Source of the DNA: Caprimulgus europaeus
Lineage: Eukaryota > Chordata > Aves > Caprimulgiformes > Caprimulgidae
Direction of reading: 5' to 3'
Length of the DNA: 64,000 nucleotides
Assembly (NCBI GenBank): GCA_907165065.1
Contig: OU015540.1
Span: 4,448,001 to 4,512,000, forward strand
Positions 40,101 through 51,400 of this stretch are shown piece by piece (position 1 is the stretch's first letter; every line of letters starts with the position of its first letter). Under the pieces are notes generated by a model. The model was not told the origin of the DNA and did not search any database. It was given only the letters and a program-made list of their open reading frames with translations. The position numbers and the translations under genes were made by a program.

Positions 40101-43100
40101 CTCCACGTACCACTTTCTTACACCACAGGCTGCTGGGGTTGCTGGCCTCCCAGCCCCACGTGCAGCACCGTGGGATGCTCGTCCATCACTTGCCCCTGTT
40201 GCTATGGGGACTGGGGAGGGAGGCTGTAACATGGCCCTGAGTTTATTGTCCTCATCTGTGCCCTCCATATGGGCTCTGAAACCTGTGTATTTCACTCCCA
40301 ATTTCAAAGCAGGGATGCAGAAAGGGCAGCTGCACACCAGTAGTCACACACCAGCAAAGCTCTCCCCTGCTAAAAACCCCATAAGGAGAGGGTTTGCAGT
40401 CTGTGCCATTATAGATGCTTGTGCTGGGTTGAAGATGACCATCTTCACAGCATGTTTGAAGCAGGGTGTGTTACCACCCCTCCCCAAGAAGCCAAAATTC
40501 TCAAGAGCCTCCTGCTGTCCTTGCACTAACCTGCTCATGTAGCTACATGCTGCTTTAAAATCCTCAGAAAAGCTGTTCGATGTCAAAGCCCAAGCAGACT
40601 TGAAACCAAGGTTCTCCCTTTCACTATAAGTGCTTTTCAGTTACTGTATATCCAATTTCCTTTTCAAAAGCAGGGCAAGAGGTCTTATGAGAATATATAT
40701 TTAAATGTCACATAGGCATTAGGAAAAAATATATTCACTTGGTCCAAATATTTAACCACAGTCTACCTTTTCCATCTTTTCTCAGCATCTTCGGAAGCTA
40801 CAGCATGGATGTTGTCACCAGCACTTCATTTGGTGTGAACATTGACTCCATGAACAACCCCAAAGACCCCTTTGTCAGAGAGATGCAGAAACTGGTCAAG
40901 TTTGACTTTTTTGACCCCCTCTTCATCTTGATATGTAAATGACTTTTTGTTGAAAAACTTCATTCAGGTGTCAGAGTACTACTAAAGCATGGCTTTAGCA
41001 GGCATATCAGAGACTGGTGCATCCTGTACATGAATCCATCAACTATGGCTTAGATAACTTCACTAGCTAGAATGGAAGTCCTCATGGCTCTTCTCTCATC
41101 ATCCCTCATTGTTAGCTTCATGCTAAAACTCTGGGAAGGAGATGAGTAAAAACTTCCTCCACCTTTGACATCCACATTGCAAGAAACATGAACATCCCAG
41201 CCAAAATCCAAATAAATCCTGGAAGGTGATTCTAGGGTTGAAAAGCGAGTTCAGCTGCAAGTCTTGAGGAGAGTGGTGCTATCTGGAATGCATTTTCTGG
41301 AGGAGAGTGTTGAGTGGGGACTGTAGTTAGATGCAATTTCCTAGCAGTGCAATAGCTTAGCAGTGATGGTGATGGACCTTAAGTCACTTGCCACCTTAAA
41401 TCAAGATTAGATGCCTTGCTAAAACACAGGGAAAGTTGTAATCTGTGCCTAGAGGAGGTTCTGGTGCTGTTGATTTTATGAATCTATACACAAGCTCAAA
41501 ATTGTGTCTCTGTGATGAAGGAAATGCTCTGAAGGGGACTTGAAAATGTTTGCATGAGCACAACATGGCAGTGAACAGCTCAGCCTGAGAAAATAAGTCA
41601 GAATTTGCAATATTTCTCTTCTGAGACACATTCCTGTTGTAGTGCTGTACAATACACAGGAGTAACCTGTGCTTAGGAAAATAAAGTACCATAAGCTTTG
41701 GTCATCTCTTAAAGCAAGGATTATACCCAGCTCAGTTGTGCCCAGTTGATAGGAATGTGGGAGTGGGTTGTGTCACGACAAACTACCCCAAAGGAAAGAG
41801 AAAGAGGGAAGGTGGTAAAGCCCAAGCTTTTCCCAAAGGAAAAGGAAATAATTTCTCAGCAGCATCATTACCTCCTCAGTAACATCCATAGCTATCTTAT
41901 AGGGAGTGGAGTTTGTTTACAGTGTGTGATTTTATTCTCAATTTGTTTTTCAGTTGTATTCCCATTCCTCGTTCCTCTTATGGTCAAGATGAATGTAAGT
42001 TTCTTCCCTAGTGATGCTGTCGATTTCTTCATGAGATCCCTCTCCAAAATCAAGCAGGATCGTAAAAAGGACCCACACAAGGTAAATAAGCATGAATTTG
42101 CTACCAGAAAATAGACTTAAGTGAAATATAATTAGGGTGATGATCTCAAAGATGAAGCCAAAGTACAATGACTCAACAAAACCTTGAATCTACTTAAGTA
42201 TAATCATTTGATTTTAATACTGTCAGAAAAGCCTCACTTGACCAGCCCTGACAGAGAAACAAGTGGACTTTGTACACCCATGATCTGAAGCTAAATCCAG
42301 ATAAAGGCTGGGTAGAATTGCATTAAGCTTGAGTTTGCAGAACTTGTAATAAGTCAAAGTAAGAAACTCCCTGAAGAACATTGGGCAGAGGATAAGAGAG
42401 CGCAGAGTAAGCGGCACAAGAGCAGCAATACTGCCTTTCAGGGTTGCACCTTCCCCTCTCACTTTTCAAAAAATGGAAGCTGTTTGCTGGCAAAATTTTC
42501 CCTCTTGGAGTTTGAATCCCTTTCCTGAAATTCATTCAAGACACTGGTCTCCCACCCCATGACTTCACCAAAGGGATAAATATGTTTCCAAAATAAAATG
42601 CAAGTATTGTGTTTTACAACAAGGAAGTCATCTGCATTTTGGCGTTTACTTCAGTTTTATAATTGTGCTTAGACTATGGAATTTGTTTATCTGAACCCTC
42701 CCTAATGGATCTGTCACCAAAGAAGCTCTCGATTTTTTTCTCCCCAGGGCAGAGTAGATTTTCTGCAGCTATTGATCGAATCCCAGAACTCAACCGGTCA
42801 CAAGAACAATGAAACAAATAATTCACATAAAGGTAACAACATCCAAGCACTCATCATGGGAACTGGGGCTGTGGGAACAAGGAGAATATGGGGAGGTCTT
42901 TCCCAGAGAAAGGCTCAATGGTTCACCACCATCTCCACTGACCAGGTCCAGGTAGAACTCTGCCCCTTGTTGCCAGCACTGGGGCTAAGTGGGGTCCCTC
43001 AGGTCCTTTGCAAGAGGGTAGGGCTGTCATGTCAATCTTCTGGCTCCTCTATCAAATGATTTTTCCAGGCAGATAACAGAGTAGCTATAAATATGTTATC

Positions 43101-45347
43101 AGAAAACAACCTCAACAAACCTGCCTCAACCCCACCCCTTGCTACCTGTTCCTTGCCGAGACCAACCATCAGCACCAGTTTTGCTCATCTCCCCACATCC
43201 TCTCTCCTCACAGCCCTGACTGACACAGAGGTCCTGTCTCAAGCATTCATCTTTATTTTTGCTGGCTATGAGCCCACCAGCAACACTCTTTGTTACCTGG
43301 CATATGAACTGGCCACACATCCTGATGTGCAGCAAAAACTGCTGGAGGAAGTAGACACCATTTTACCCAACAAGGTAAGGGGATGCTGACTGATGGTGAA
43401 GACCCTCTGACCTTGCTATCCTCCTTGTGCAGTCAAGACAATGAGAAATCTTTAGCTCCTAAATACTCTCCTCCTGGGATCTTCCAACAGCTCTAAGAGA
43501 CACACACTGAGATAACTCAGCCCTGTAGCTATTTTATTTTGGCAGCTGAAACCTTCCAGGCCACTCCACTACACAAACCCATTTGCCATTCTCTGCACCC
43601 ATACACAAGTGGATATGGATTTTCAGGTATTTCCTCCACTCAGGGATGGAAAATGAAATCAATTATGCAATTTCTACATTGCATTCTGCTCTTCAGTTAG
43701 TCTGAGACAGAGCTGGGGCAGGAGGGGTTGGGGACACTCTGGTCTCAGCAGTCATTTTAGGAAAATCCAATCCTCATGCCAACACACCTGGTCACCTTTT
43801 TCCTCTCATCCTACAGGGTCCTCTCACCTATGAAGCACTAATGCAATTGGAATATCTTGACATGGTAGTGAGTGAAACCCTTCGGCTTTTCCCCATTGGA
43901 GGACGGATTGAGAGAACATGCAAGAAAGACGTAGAAATAAATGGAGTGACCATTCCCAAAGGAACAGTTGTCATGATCCCACCCTATACCCTGCACCGCA
44001 ACGCCGAGTACTGGCCAAACCCAGAAGAGTTCAGACCAGAAAGGTACAAAAAACATAATTAAAGGGAATAAATATCATGCTGCTTTTCCCTCATGTAGTA
44101 ATTAAGTATTAATCTCTGATTAGCTTCCTAATGGTGTTCTTCCTATCTTTTTACAAACAATACCAAGGAGAAATTGCAGGCTCATGGGAATGTCATTTTA
44201 AGAAGAAAATGAGCTTTGCACTCAAAGCAGGGTTTCAAACAACATAATCTTATTGGGAGACTAACATTGATAGCTCACATCTTGCACACAGCTTTTAGGC
44301 TTGCTGACAGAGTGGGTGGTTGGTGAGCTTTGGTAACCACTGCCCATCTTTCTGTATAACTCTCATTGCTGGACCTCTTGCCTTGGCACAAGCTTTGCTA
44401 CAACATATACCAGAGTTGATCCTTCCAGTATTGCCTTCCCTCTTTGTTTTCAAAGAAGTGAAAACTCTTCCCTAGTTGGTTATTTTTGTAATTGCTATCT
44501 ACCTCATTCCCAGCAAGACTGAAGCCATTGGCTGCTCCTAACTGAGATGACTCCTGGTTTCTCTCTCACTAAATACAACAGATAGGAAATGTCAGTCATT
44601 TTGAAAGAACATGTAGATTTTCACAGTGCTTCTAGCTTCTGCTACTCTGGATGGACAGAATTAAACTCAAAGACTGAAGTGGGATCTCAACTCTTCCCGG
44701 ACAAGGGCTCTGCCACAGCATTTGATTGCTGGGGTACACTGAGATACCTTAGTGAAAAAGCAAACAAGTCTCTGTAGGGCACTGGCAGAGATCTCTGGAT
44801 AAATAATACAGATATGCAGCTCTCTGGATTTTTACTCCTTTAATTTCTTTTCCCCAACCATGTCATTATCCAGGTTCAGAAAGGAAAACAAGGAGTCCAT
44901 AGACCCATATACATATCTGCCCTTCGGAGCCGGTCCCAGGAACTGCCTTGGGATGCGCTTTGCCCTCCTGACTCTGAAAGTTGCCATCGCTATCCTATTG
45001 CAACATTTCACCTTCCAGACCTGTAAGGAAACTCAGGTGAGGAACACATTACGTTTTGAAACTCACATGTGAAGGGCCAGTTTTCTCACCATGGGTGCTA
45101 ACACCGATGCTTTGCCCTTTTGGGGAAGGTGCACTTTCAGGCACTACAGATCAACTTATGTCCAAATCATGGCCAAGTGTCTTTCCTTTAATCTCTGCTT
45201 ATTTAATTTGTCTATCTCCAAGTGTGTTTTTTCCTCTTGCTGTTGCAGATACCACTCAAGCTGAGTTCACAGGGACTCTTAAGACCAGAGAAGCCGATTA
45301 TTCTGAAATTAGTCCCTCGGACCAACACTGGACCTGCAGAGGCGTAA
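34109..45347 (+). CDS. CYP3A: Cytochrome P450 family 3 subfamily A, complete 13-exon gene
   Basis: An ER-membrane heme monooxygenase of the drug- and steroid-oxidising CYP3A subfamily, which acts with NADPH-P450 reductase. The spliced product is 510 residues (human CYP3A4 has 503). It has an N-terminal signal anchor (about 11-24), a proline hinge [12 protein letters not shown] (37-48), C-helix W126xxxR130, an I-helix at about 297-325, ExxR at E368/R371, PERF near 422-425, and the heme loop [10 protein letters not shown] with ligand Cys448. Coding exon sizes are 71, 94, 53, 100, 114, 89, 149, 128, 85, 161, 227, 163 and 99 nt. All introns are GT-AG and phases are consistent. Lengths match human CYP3A4 as I remember it except exon 9, which is 18 nt longer. 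Odd points: I-helix AGYEPT instead of AGYETT (Pro315 at the CYP3A4 Thr309 position) and an Asn-rich insert before the I-helix. Next to FOXK1 it is probably the CYP3A80-type gene, but I give only the subfamily. Confidence 0.97.
34180..36910 (+). other. CYP3A: CYP3A intron 1
   Basis: This 2.7-kb intron is the longest of the gene. No other exon or mobile element is recognisable in it. It ends with TCACACAG before exon 2. Confidence 0.9.
36911..37004 (+). CDS. CYP3A: CYP3A exon 2
   Basis: 94 nt. Encodes the end of the anchor and the proline-rich hinge [12 protein letters not shown]. The donor GTAAGT lies at 37005. Confidence 0.97.
37438..37490 (+). CDS. CYP3A: CYP3A exon 3
   Basis: 53 nt, from [18 protein letters not shown]. 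Acceptor TTTCCACAG, donor GTGAGT at 37491. This is the exon whose decayed duplicate lies at 52672. Confidence 0.97.
38631..38730 (+). CDS. CYP3A: CYP3A exon 4
   Basis: 100 nt. Encodes [20 protein letters not shown] and following residues up to TFTNRR. Acceptor CCCACCAG, donor GTAAGA at 38731. Confidence 0.97.
39278..39391 (+). CDS. CYP3A: CYP3A exon 5
   Basis: 114 nt, in phase. Contains the B-C loop and the C-helix motif WKRIR (W126, R130), whose Trp and Arg contact a heme propionate in P450s. The donor is GTAAAA at 39392, weaker than the others. Confidence 0.97.
39675..39763 (+). CDS. CYP3A: CYP3A exon 6
   Basis: 89 nt. Encodes [20 protein letters not shown] and following residues. Acceptor TGTTACAG, donor GTAAGT at 39764. 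Its decayed copy lies at 55096. Confidence 0.97.
40786..40934 (+). CDS. CYP3A: CYP3A exon 7
   Basis: 149 nt. Encodes [20 protein letters not shown] and the F-helix region up to FDPLFILI. Donor GTAAAT at 40935. The decayed copy is at 55980. Confidence 0.97.
41954..42081 (+). CDS. CYP3A: CYP3A exon 8
   Basis: 128 nt. Encodes [20 protein letters not shown] through KKDPHK, the F-G/G helix region that lines the active-site roof in CYP3A enzymes. Donor GTAAAT at 42082. A perfect GTAAGT also occurs inside the exon at 41995-42000. Confidence 0.97.
42748..42832 (+). CDS. CYP3A: CYP3A exon 9, with 18-nt in-frame expansion
   Basis: 85 nt against 67 nt remembered for human CYP3A4. Encodes [13 protein letters not shown], then [15 protein letters not shown]. 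The extra six residues fall in the loop before the I-helix and contain three N-x-S/T motifs (NST, NET, NNS). The loop faces the cytosol, so glycosylation is not expected. Acceptor CTCCCCAG, donor GTAACA at 42833. Confidence 0.95.
43214..43374 (+). CDS. CYP3A: CYP3A exon 10 (I-helix)
   Basis: 161 nt. Encodes [20 protein letters not shown] followed by [20 protein letters not shown]. The acid of the acid-alcohol pair is kept (Glu314), but the next residue is Pro315 where the family has Thr. Donor GTAAGG at 43375. Confidence 0.97.
43817..44043 (+). CDS. CYP3A: CYP3A exon 11 (K-helix, ExxR)
   Basis: 227 nt. Carries ETLR (E368, R371) and ends inside FRPER. Acceptor TCCTACAG, donor GTACAA at 44044, which departs from consensus at +4 to +6. 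Confidence 0.97.
44874..45036 (+). CDS. CYP3A: CYP3A exon 12 (heme-binding loop)
   Basis: 163 nt. Carries the P450 signature [10 protein letters not shown]; Cys448 is the heme thiolate ligand. Acceptor ATTATCCAG, donor GTGAGG at 45037. Confidence 0.98.
45249..45347 (+). CDS. CYP3A: CYP3A exon 13 (C-terminus)
   Basis: 99 nt including TAA. Encodes [20 protein letters not shown] and then [12 protein letters not shown], typical of the CYP3A tail. Confidence 0.97.
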   Translation: MPLKLSSQGLLRPEKPIILKLVPRTNTGPAEA

Positions 45348-45397
45348 AACCCAGCTGTGTCTGCGACAATTCTCTGCTGTCTAATGAGTGCTGTGCT

Positions 45398-45403
45398 AAT
45401 AAA
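45398..45403 (+). other. CYP3A polyadenylation signal (proximal)
   Basis: AATAAA 50 nt after the stop codon. Two more AATAAA hexamers follow at 45495-45500 and 45581-45586, so alternative 3' ends are possible. Confidence 0.6.
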
Positions 45404-45599
45404 GGGATCACACATCACAGGAAATATCTCCTACTCCTACAGACGCAGAAGAGCAGCTCTAGTTAATTCTGGAAGCAATTACTACATATTTACTAATAAA
45501 CATAGCTGTCAGAAATGTAATGTGGATCACTGGGCAGTGACAATATACAGTCCCCTTAATTCTGATTGCAGAAAACAAGAAATAAATCCAAATAAGAAG

Positions 45600-48138
45600 T
45601 TGATCATCCACTTCTAAGGGGACTTCTCCATCTGGAGAGAAGGAATTACTGTCACATCCAAGAGAAACAAGGTGTGATGGAAATTCAAATTGCCAGACCT
45701 TGCTGGGCAGGGATGGGTGACATTCTTCTTGGTGTATTGGTGCTTGAAATTTCATGTGTTATAATTGAGGCGACTGGTGTGAGACTATATCCTAGTTACC
45801 AAACCTCTCTTGTGTCATGTGTTAATTAAACTAAAGTGTGTACAAATACTGTCATTAAAAACGTTTGAGAGCTGCTCTGTGTTGTGTATAGCAGCTGATC
45901 ACTTCCTATTTAAAAACTGTATTCAGCCTCAACCCTTGAAATTATCCATGTACATTGCTTTCCACTTAATTTAATGAATCTGATCCTTCATTTAATGTGA
46001 TCAAACCCTCCCATTTGTACAGTATTTTACAAACACTCTAACTCCCACCTCTTAGTTTGATTAAGAGGTTGCCTTCAGTTCAGTGCTGGCCAACTCTCTT
46101 CCATGCTGGAGCAGTAACAGAGGATGCATTTCAGAGCAGCAGAGTAGCTTGCAGGAGGTGGTGACCACACTGCAGAAAGGCCACTGCTCCTGGAGAAATT
46201 GTCTGGACACAGCTTGTAGCTGAGCCTTGCCTCCTCCCAGAGCCAAAGATGGGGATTACACATGGCCTGTGGTGGGATGTTAGCCTGCTGCAAGCTGCTT
46301 TGCTCTTGAACTAATCCAGAGCTTATGCCCTCTGGGCTAGTCCTGCCATCAGCATGATGCTTTGACCAAAGGACTTATGCTCTCCTTGACTGTGTAAACA
46401 AAAGGCAGGCAGGAGCTTCCCCTGGACCTGAATGTCACATGCTCCAGTAAATTTAGCTGGTCCTGGCACCTACAAACCAAGAAGAACACTAGTAAAATGG
46501 GAAAGGTTGTTAGAAGAGCTGCAAACCAGATTAAGTTACCCCTTAACTTATTCCTTCAATCCAAGGTAATATTTTCTGAATCATGATCTATAATTTTCTC
46601 CCGTGGCCACATGCTTTCCTCTTCAGCTGAGCAGATAAAACTGCAACATGACCTAAATGCTACAATCCAACATAGTACAAATTTATTCAAGAATTCATAT
46701 CCATTCTTTGACAATGATGACAATTAAAGAGTTTGGGAGTGGTTGGCCAATGGTACAGTAGATTCCTGATCACTGGAAACCTCCAAATCAAACCTGTCTG
46801 TTTTTCAGGAAGATACAGCAACATTTACCAGGCTTTAATTCAAGAGTTAGCAGCTTGTGCTGTCCCAAAAGGCAGATAAAACAATTATAGTGCTCCCTTC
46901 TGGTTCATTGTCTGTGAAGAATTGTTTGGGTTTTGCTATGTACACAGAAAGGCACAGTTAGAAGTGATGTCAATAAGGCCCCTCCTCAGCTTACACTGTT
47001 GCTCATCTCTTAACAGGAGATAAAACCTGCAGTGGAAGAGTTGAGCCTGTCTGACTGTTGCAGTGCTGCAGCAGCCAGGTCTGATGGGAAGAGTGTGATG
47101 AGCAAAAACCAGTTTAAAAATGCATTTTCCCTGTAGAAAAATAGTGCTAGACAAAACTAACTCCCAGTTCATGGAAGGAGAAAGAAATGCAAAACTCTTG
47201 TGTGAGCAGCAAGACACTTACAGGTCAAACAGCTGCTTCAACATAAAGAAAAGTTATTTTGGTATCTCAGGAACAAAATCCAGTGCCTTCACATGGTGCT
47301 CAGAACCAGAAAGGGTTAATCTTGCCATACCCCAGGACAGGCAGCCCCTGCCCAGCACGTGGCATCTCCGGGAATGAAGTCATTAGTGCAACTGTACAGT
47401 TCATTCTTCTGAATGTGAAAAATGTGACTAATTCTCTGGCTTCAGCCAATTATGACCTGCCAGGACTATCATAACAGCCCATAAATAATGTGTAACAAAA
47501 TCATGGTAATGAGTCTTCTAGAAGAAAATTAGATCCTCTGCATCTTAACTCCATAAGATCACTTTGCTTATAAGGGCTGCCCCCGTCATTCCTAGCACTT
47601 TCCACCTCTTCACTGGCCATCCTTCAGGAATGGATGAGATTGGCCAGGACTCTGCTGGTCCTGGTCGTTGTGCATTCATCAGATTTGTTTTCACTGATTT
47701 GGCTATTTCCTCTTTAAGCCAGACATGTTACTGTTTAACTCAACTTTCAAATGTTTTCACTGATAAAACATATTTACTTTATCTAGACCTTGCTGATCCC
47801 TTTAACTGTTTCAACACATCCTTAGCAGGCCTGGGACAACTTATTGTCCCAAGAAAGCTGTGTCTTTGCTAGACGAAAGAGCTTCTAAACAGTACAAAGT
47901 AGAAACTATTTTTGGGTACACTTCTGTTTCTCTTCCTCCTCTAAACCCTCCCAAAACCTAAGTAAGAGGGAAAAATAAAAAAATTAAGAAAAATCTATGT
48001 TACAGCAACATTTTAAAAGTAATGCTTTTCTCAAAGATTTTATAACTGTGTCTCATCAGAGAAGTTATGGTCAAATCACCGTGTGAGTGTAATGGACTCG
48101 CATTCTGGTAAGACACTAATGTCACTTGGAAATCTTCT
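45600..48138. other. CYP3A 3' flank and intergenic: no gene seen
   Basis: Unique sequence. The part at about 45890-46045 is duplicated at 63270-63445. No coding exon or mobile element is recognisable in the rest. Confidence 0.7.
45890..46045 (+). repeat. Duplicated 3' flank of CYP3A (copy 1)
   Basis: Shares AGCTGAT.ACTTC, TTCAGCCTCA, CTTGAAATTATCCA and a run of further matches with 63270-63445, in the same orientation. It lies about 550-700 bp after the CYP3A stop codon and marks the right part of the unit that was duplicated. Confidence 0.8.
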
Positions 48139-48144
48139 ATAAGT

Positions 48145-48447
48145 ATGCAGGAATATATTCCCTTAACACAGAAAGTCTTGCTGGGAGCTTTCCAAAGGAA
48201 CTATATACCCCATGATATGAGAACAGTTATTGTATCGGTCCTGCTGAAAGACAAAGATGGTTCTAAGTGGAAAGATTTGTTTTCTGTTTCTCAGTTAAAG
48301 AGCAGAGTAACTATCGATGCCACAGTAACTTGCCTAAATGATGTAATGCTTCCAGTTGATTGCAATGATCAAATGGATTTTATGAAAAACATGTTTCCTG
48401 CTTACAGCAGAGGAATATTTCATGTGCTTCACCAAGTCAGTTATTAG
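48145..48447 (+). pseudogene. Possible relic of a LINE reverse transcriptase (L1/Tx1-like)
   Basis: A 100-codon open frame. LLGAFQRNYIPHDM then VIVSVLLKDKDGS resembles the segment of non-LTR reverse transcriptases that reads F..G.IP..M..A.I..I.KKDKD. Later LNDVMLP...DQMDFMKN resembles LNKV.P...H.DQ.GF.K. in the correct order and at about the correct spacing. The catalytic YxDD part is not found nearby, and the YRPISLLN block is not recognisable. If real, it is an old non-CR1 element in a bird, where such copies are rare. It could also be chance similarity. Confidence 0.4.
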
Positions 48448-48449
48448 GT

Positions 48450-51400
48450 GTTTCAATACCAGGCTGAGCCCTGACAGATAGAAGAATGGCCTGACTATTA
48501 CCAAACTAAGTGTCCCTAAAGTATTGAAGTCTCGCAATTCTGCCTTGCCTTTAAAGTGAAAAATGAAACGTTTTCAGGCATATTTCACCTGAAAGAAAGA
48601 ATAGGCAGCGCTGTTCCTTTTACCTTGCCCTCCACTGAGGCACAGTTTCTCTACTTGTACTCTGGCAGCAGAAGCCTCCAAGTCAGAAGGTGCACAAATG
48701 AAAAAGCCAGCGTGCAGGATTTGTTTAGTTCTCACAGTCCTCCTTTTCTCTCTCCATCTCCCTGTTAGAAATAACAAGCCAGCATGGGGAATTACCAGAA
48801 TATGACAGATACTTGGAAATGTGGAAAACCTGTAGCTGAATTTATGCACTGACATCACCTTTGTCTGCTGTAATGGAGAGAATTAGGCGTACTGAGTGGC
48901 TCACCATACAGACACAGAATTTTGAAAACCCTTACTATTGCACAAATGTTGACAGGGTATTTTATTTACTGCATCATTAAAGGTTAAAGAGGCTCATTCT
49001 CCAGAGGATTCATTTTTTCAACCCTTAATATCAATTAAAGCTAATTTCAGCTCTACCCTAATGATTAACATAAAATATGGAAAAAGCTCTAACTGAGCAT
49101 TTCTGTTCATTACTTTGATTCTCTTGCATTGCTAGGGCACTTTATAGGTACTGGTGCAGCTTTATATCACCCATGACACAGTTGATTTTCCCTTCAGAGC
49201 TTTTTTTTTGGTTACTGAACACTTGAGGATGTTGCAAAGATGCACAAAATACCTTTGATGATATGGATCAAATTTTTTATTTAACCAGTTCATAGTTGAT
49301 GACCAGTGATGTTCTCCATGGGCTTTCCTACATGGCCAAGTACAATGCCTAGATATATATGGGTTTTGTTACGTGGCCTACAGCTTCCATATGATATATA
49401 TAACATATAAGCATACTCTGATATATTGGAGCAGTCATAAGTTTGTAAATGGAGTAGGGAGGACAATGTAACTGTTCAAGGGAAAATGAAAAACCTTGCC
49501 TGCCACTTGGGAACTGAAGCCAGTCCAGTACAGCTGGATGCATTCACCCATCTCTGCTTGGCAAAATACTGCTTCCATCAACAGTCCACAGACTGCCCAG
49601 AAAAATAAGTTATAGTCCATGCTCTGGACTGTATCGGGGCTTTGTGTAGCCCAGCTGAGAAGGCAGAGGTGCCACACTGCATTTCCTCCATCCTGGGGCT
49701 GTCCAGCTGGTTTTGCTCTGGAATCACAGGTAATAGGACTGGAAAACACTTTTGGAAAGCAGACCACACAGACCAACCCCCAACATGGTGAGCAGGGTCT
49801 TGCACTAACTTGTCCCAGGCTCATCTAACCTTTTCAGAACTTGTCTACTTGTATTCTAATTTTAGGGTATTTATTGTTAACAAACACTAATCTGGGATCG
49901 ATCTGTATCCAAAGGTCACGGTAAAAGACAGAGGGAAGATGAGGAGTGATACAGATGCTCCTAAGAAGGTCAGCTGCTGCCATTCAGGCTGTTCTCTGGT
50001 GGTAACCACACATCAATCAGCCCACCAGTAGCCTCAGCAGCATCCATGGAAGTAAGCAGATGTTTGATGCTCCCAGTAATTATAACAGACTCCAGTAGAA
50101 ATCAGCAGGATGTACAAGTCAGGGACAAGCATTTGCAGATTCGCCTTGCTGTGAAATTAAATATTTCCCATGCTGGCTGTTGTACTCTCATGTCCTGTCA
50201 CATACAGCTCTGTCCCAGGACTCCAAACTGAGCTATGTGCATCATCTCAGACAGGTCACCAAACCCACCACTCTTATTTTTCCTCATCTTTTCAAGACTG
50301 TAGGTTGCTTTTGGCTTCCTCCTCCTGAATTTTCCTGTTCAGCTTTCAATGACTGAGATTCATTTGGCTGGGAGTAACTGAAACAGCTCTCTTAAGTGGG
50401 AGAGCTACTAAAGTAATAATGGAAGATATTACTTCTGTTCTTTACATTACATTAAAAGCCAGTCAGGAAATGAAAACCCAGGGGGGTTAGGTGTGTTGGA
50501 AACACTCAGCAAGATAGTCTTTTCTTCAGGGAGTTCACAGTCTAAATGTTACTCTGAGAAACAGAGTGTGCAGCAAACACAGACAGCTTGTGCTGTCACA
50601 GCTTCACAAGCATGTGCAGATGTGTGTACACACATACGTGTATATATGCACACACAAAGGACACAGGGGGATCTACTTTGTCTTTGGAGAGACTCTCCAA
50701 TGCCAGGTCTGATATCCACCTAGGGAGTGTCTGAGGTGAGGAGCTTAGTGCCTGGACCATGGCAGAGTGCATTTGTCTGCTCTGCACCACCAAGGTGTAC
50801 AACTACTCTTTGCCAGTAAGATTTAAATACCAAAACCACTGCCATCTTAGAGTTTTGGGTTTTTTTGTGGGATTTAAATAGAATTAGTCAGTTTGGGCTC
50901 CTCACTAACCCACAGAAGGTACTTAAGAAACCTTCTTACCACCACTTCCTAGCTGTCATTTTTTGTGTACAACACCAGAATGAGTGGTTACAGAAATCTA
51001 TTTTCTGTAGGAATAGTCAAACCAAGCAGTTCTTAGCATCCTCACAGAGAGGCAGTGATATTCAAGCACATTATTAGGAAAGACAACTAAAATGGGTCAA
51101 AAAGAATACTATATATTTTTGAAACCTTGACCTTTGAGTTTAAAATGTCTACCTTTCAAGTTTTGGTTGTCTGAGGGGATCATGTTTTGTTATTGAGGGT
51201 TAATAAAATTTGATACCAACTTAAAAATAAAATTATTTTGTTTTTCTAAGATAGAAAGTAGATATTTACACTGTCAAGCACAATGAGAACTATAAAGTAC
51301 TAACACTTCAAAATCTCACCTTCAGGTAAATTATCCAAGAACTTCCAGTCCTTGGATTTGGACTAATGGAAATCTGACCCTTACACATAACCTGTGTCAC

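Noticed and set aside
42772..43059. Read-through frame of CYP3A exon 9 into intron 9
   Set aside because: A clean GT donor at 42833 and an AG acceptor at 43212-43213 restore the family reading frame, so the read-through is intronic.
47564..47872. 102-codon plus-strand frame upstream of the LINE-like frame
   Set aside because: I looked for an upstream continuation of the reverse-transcriptase relic and saw no resemblance.
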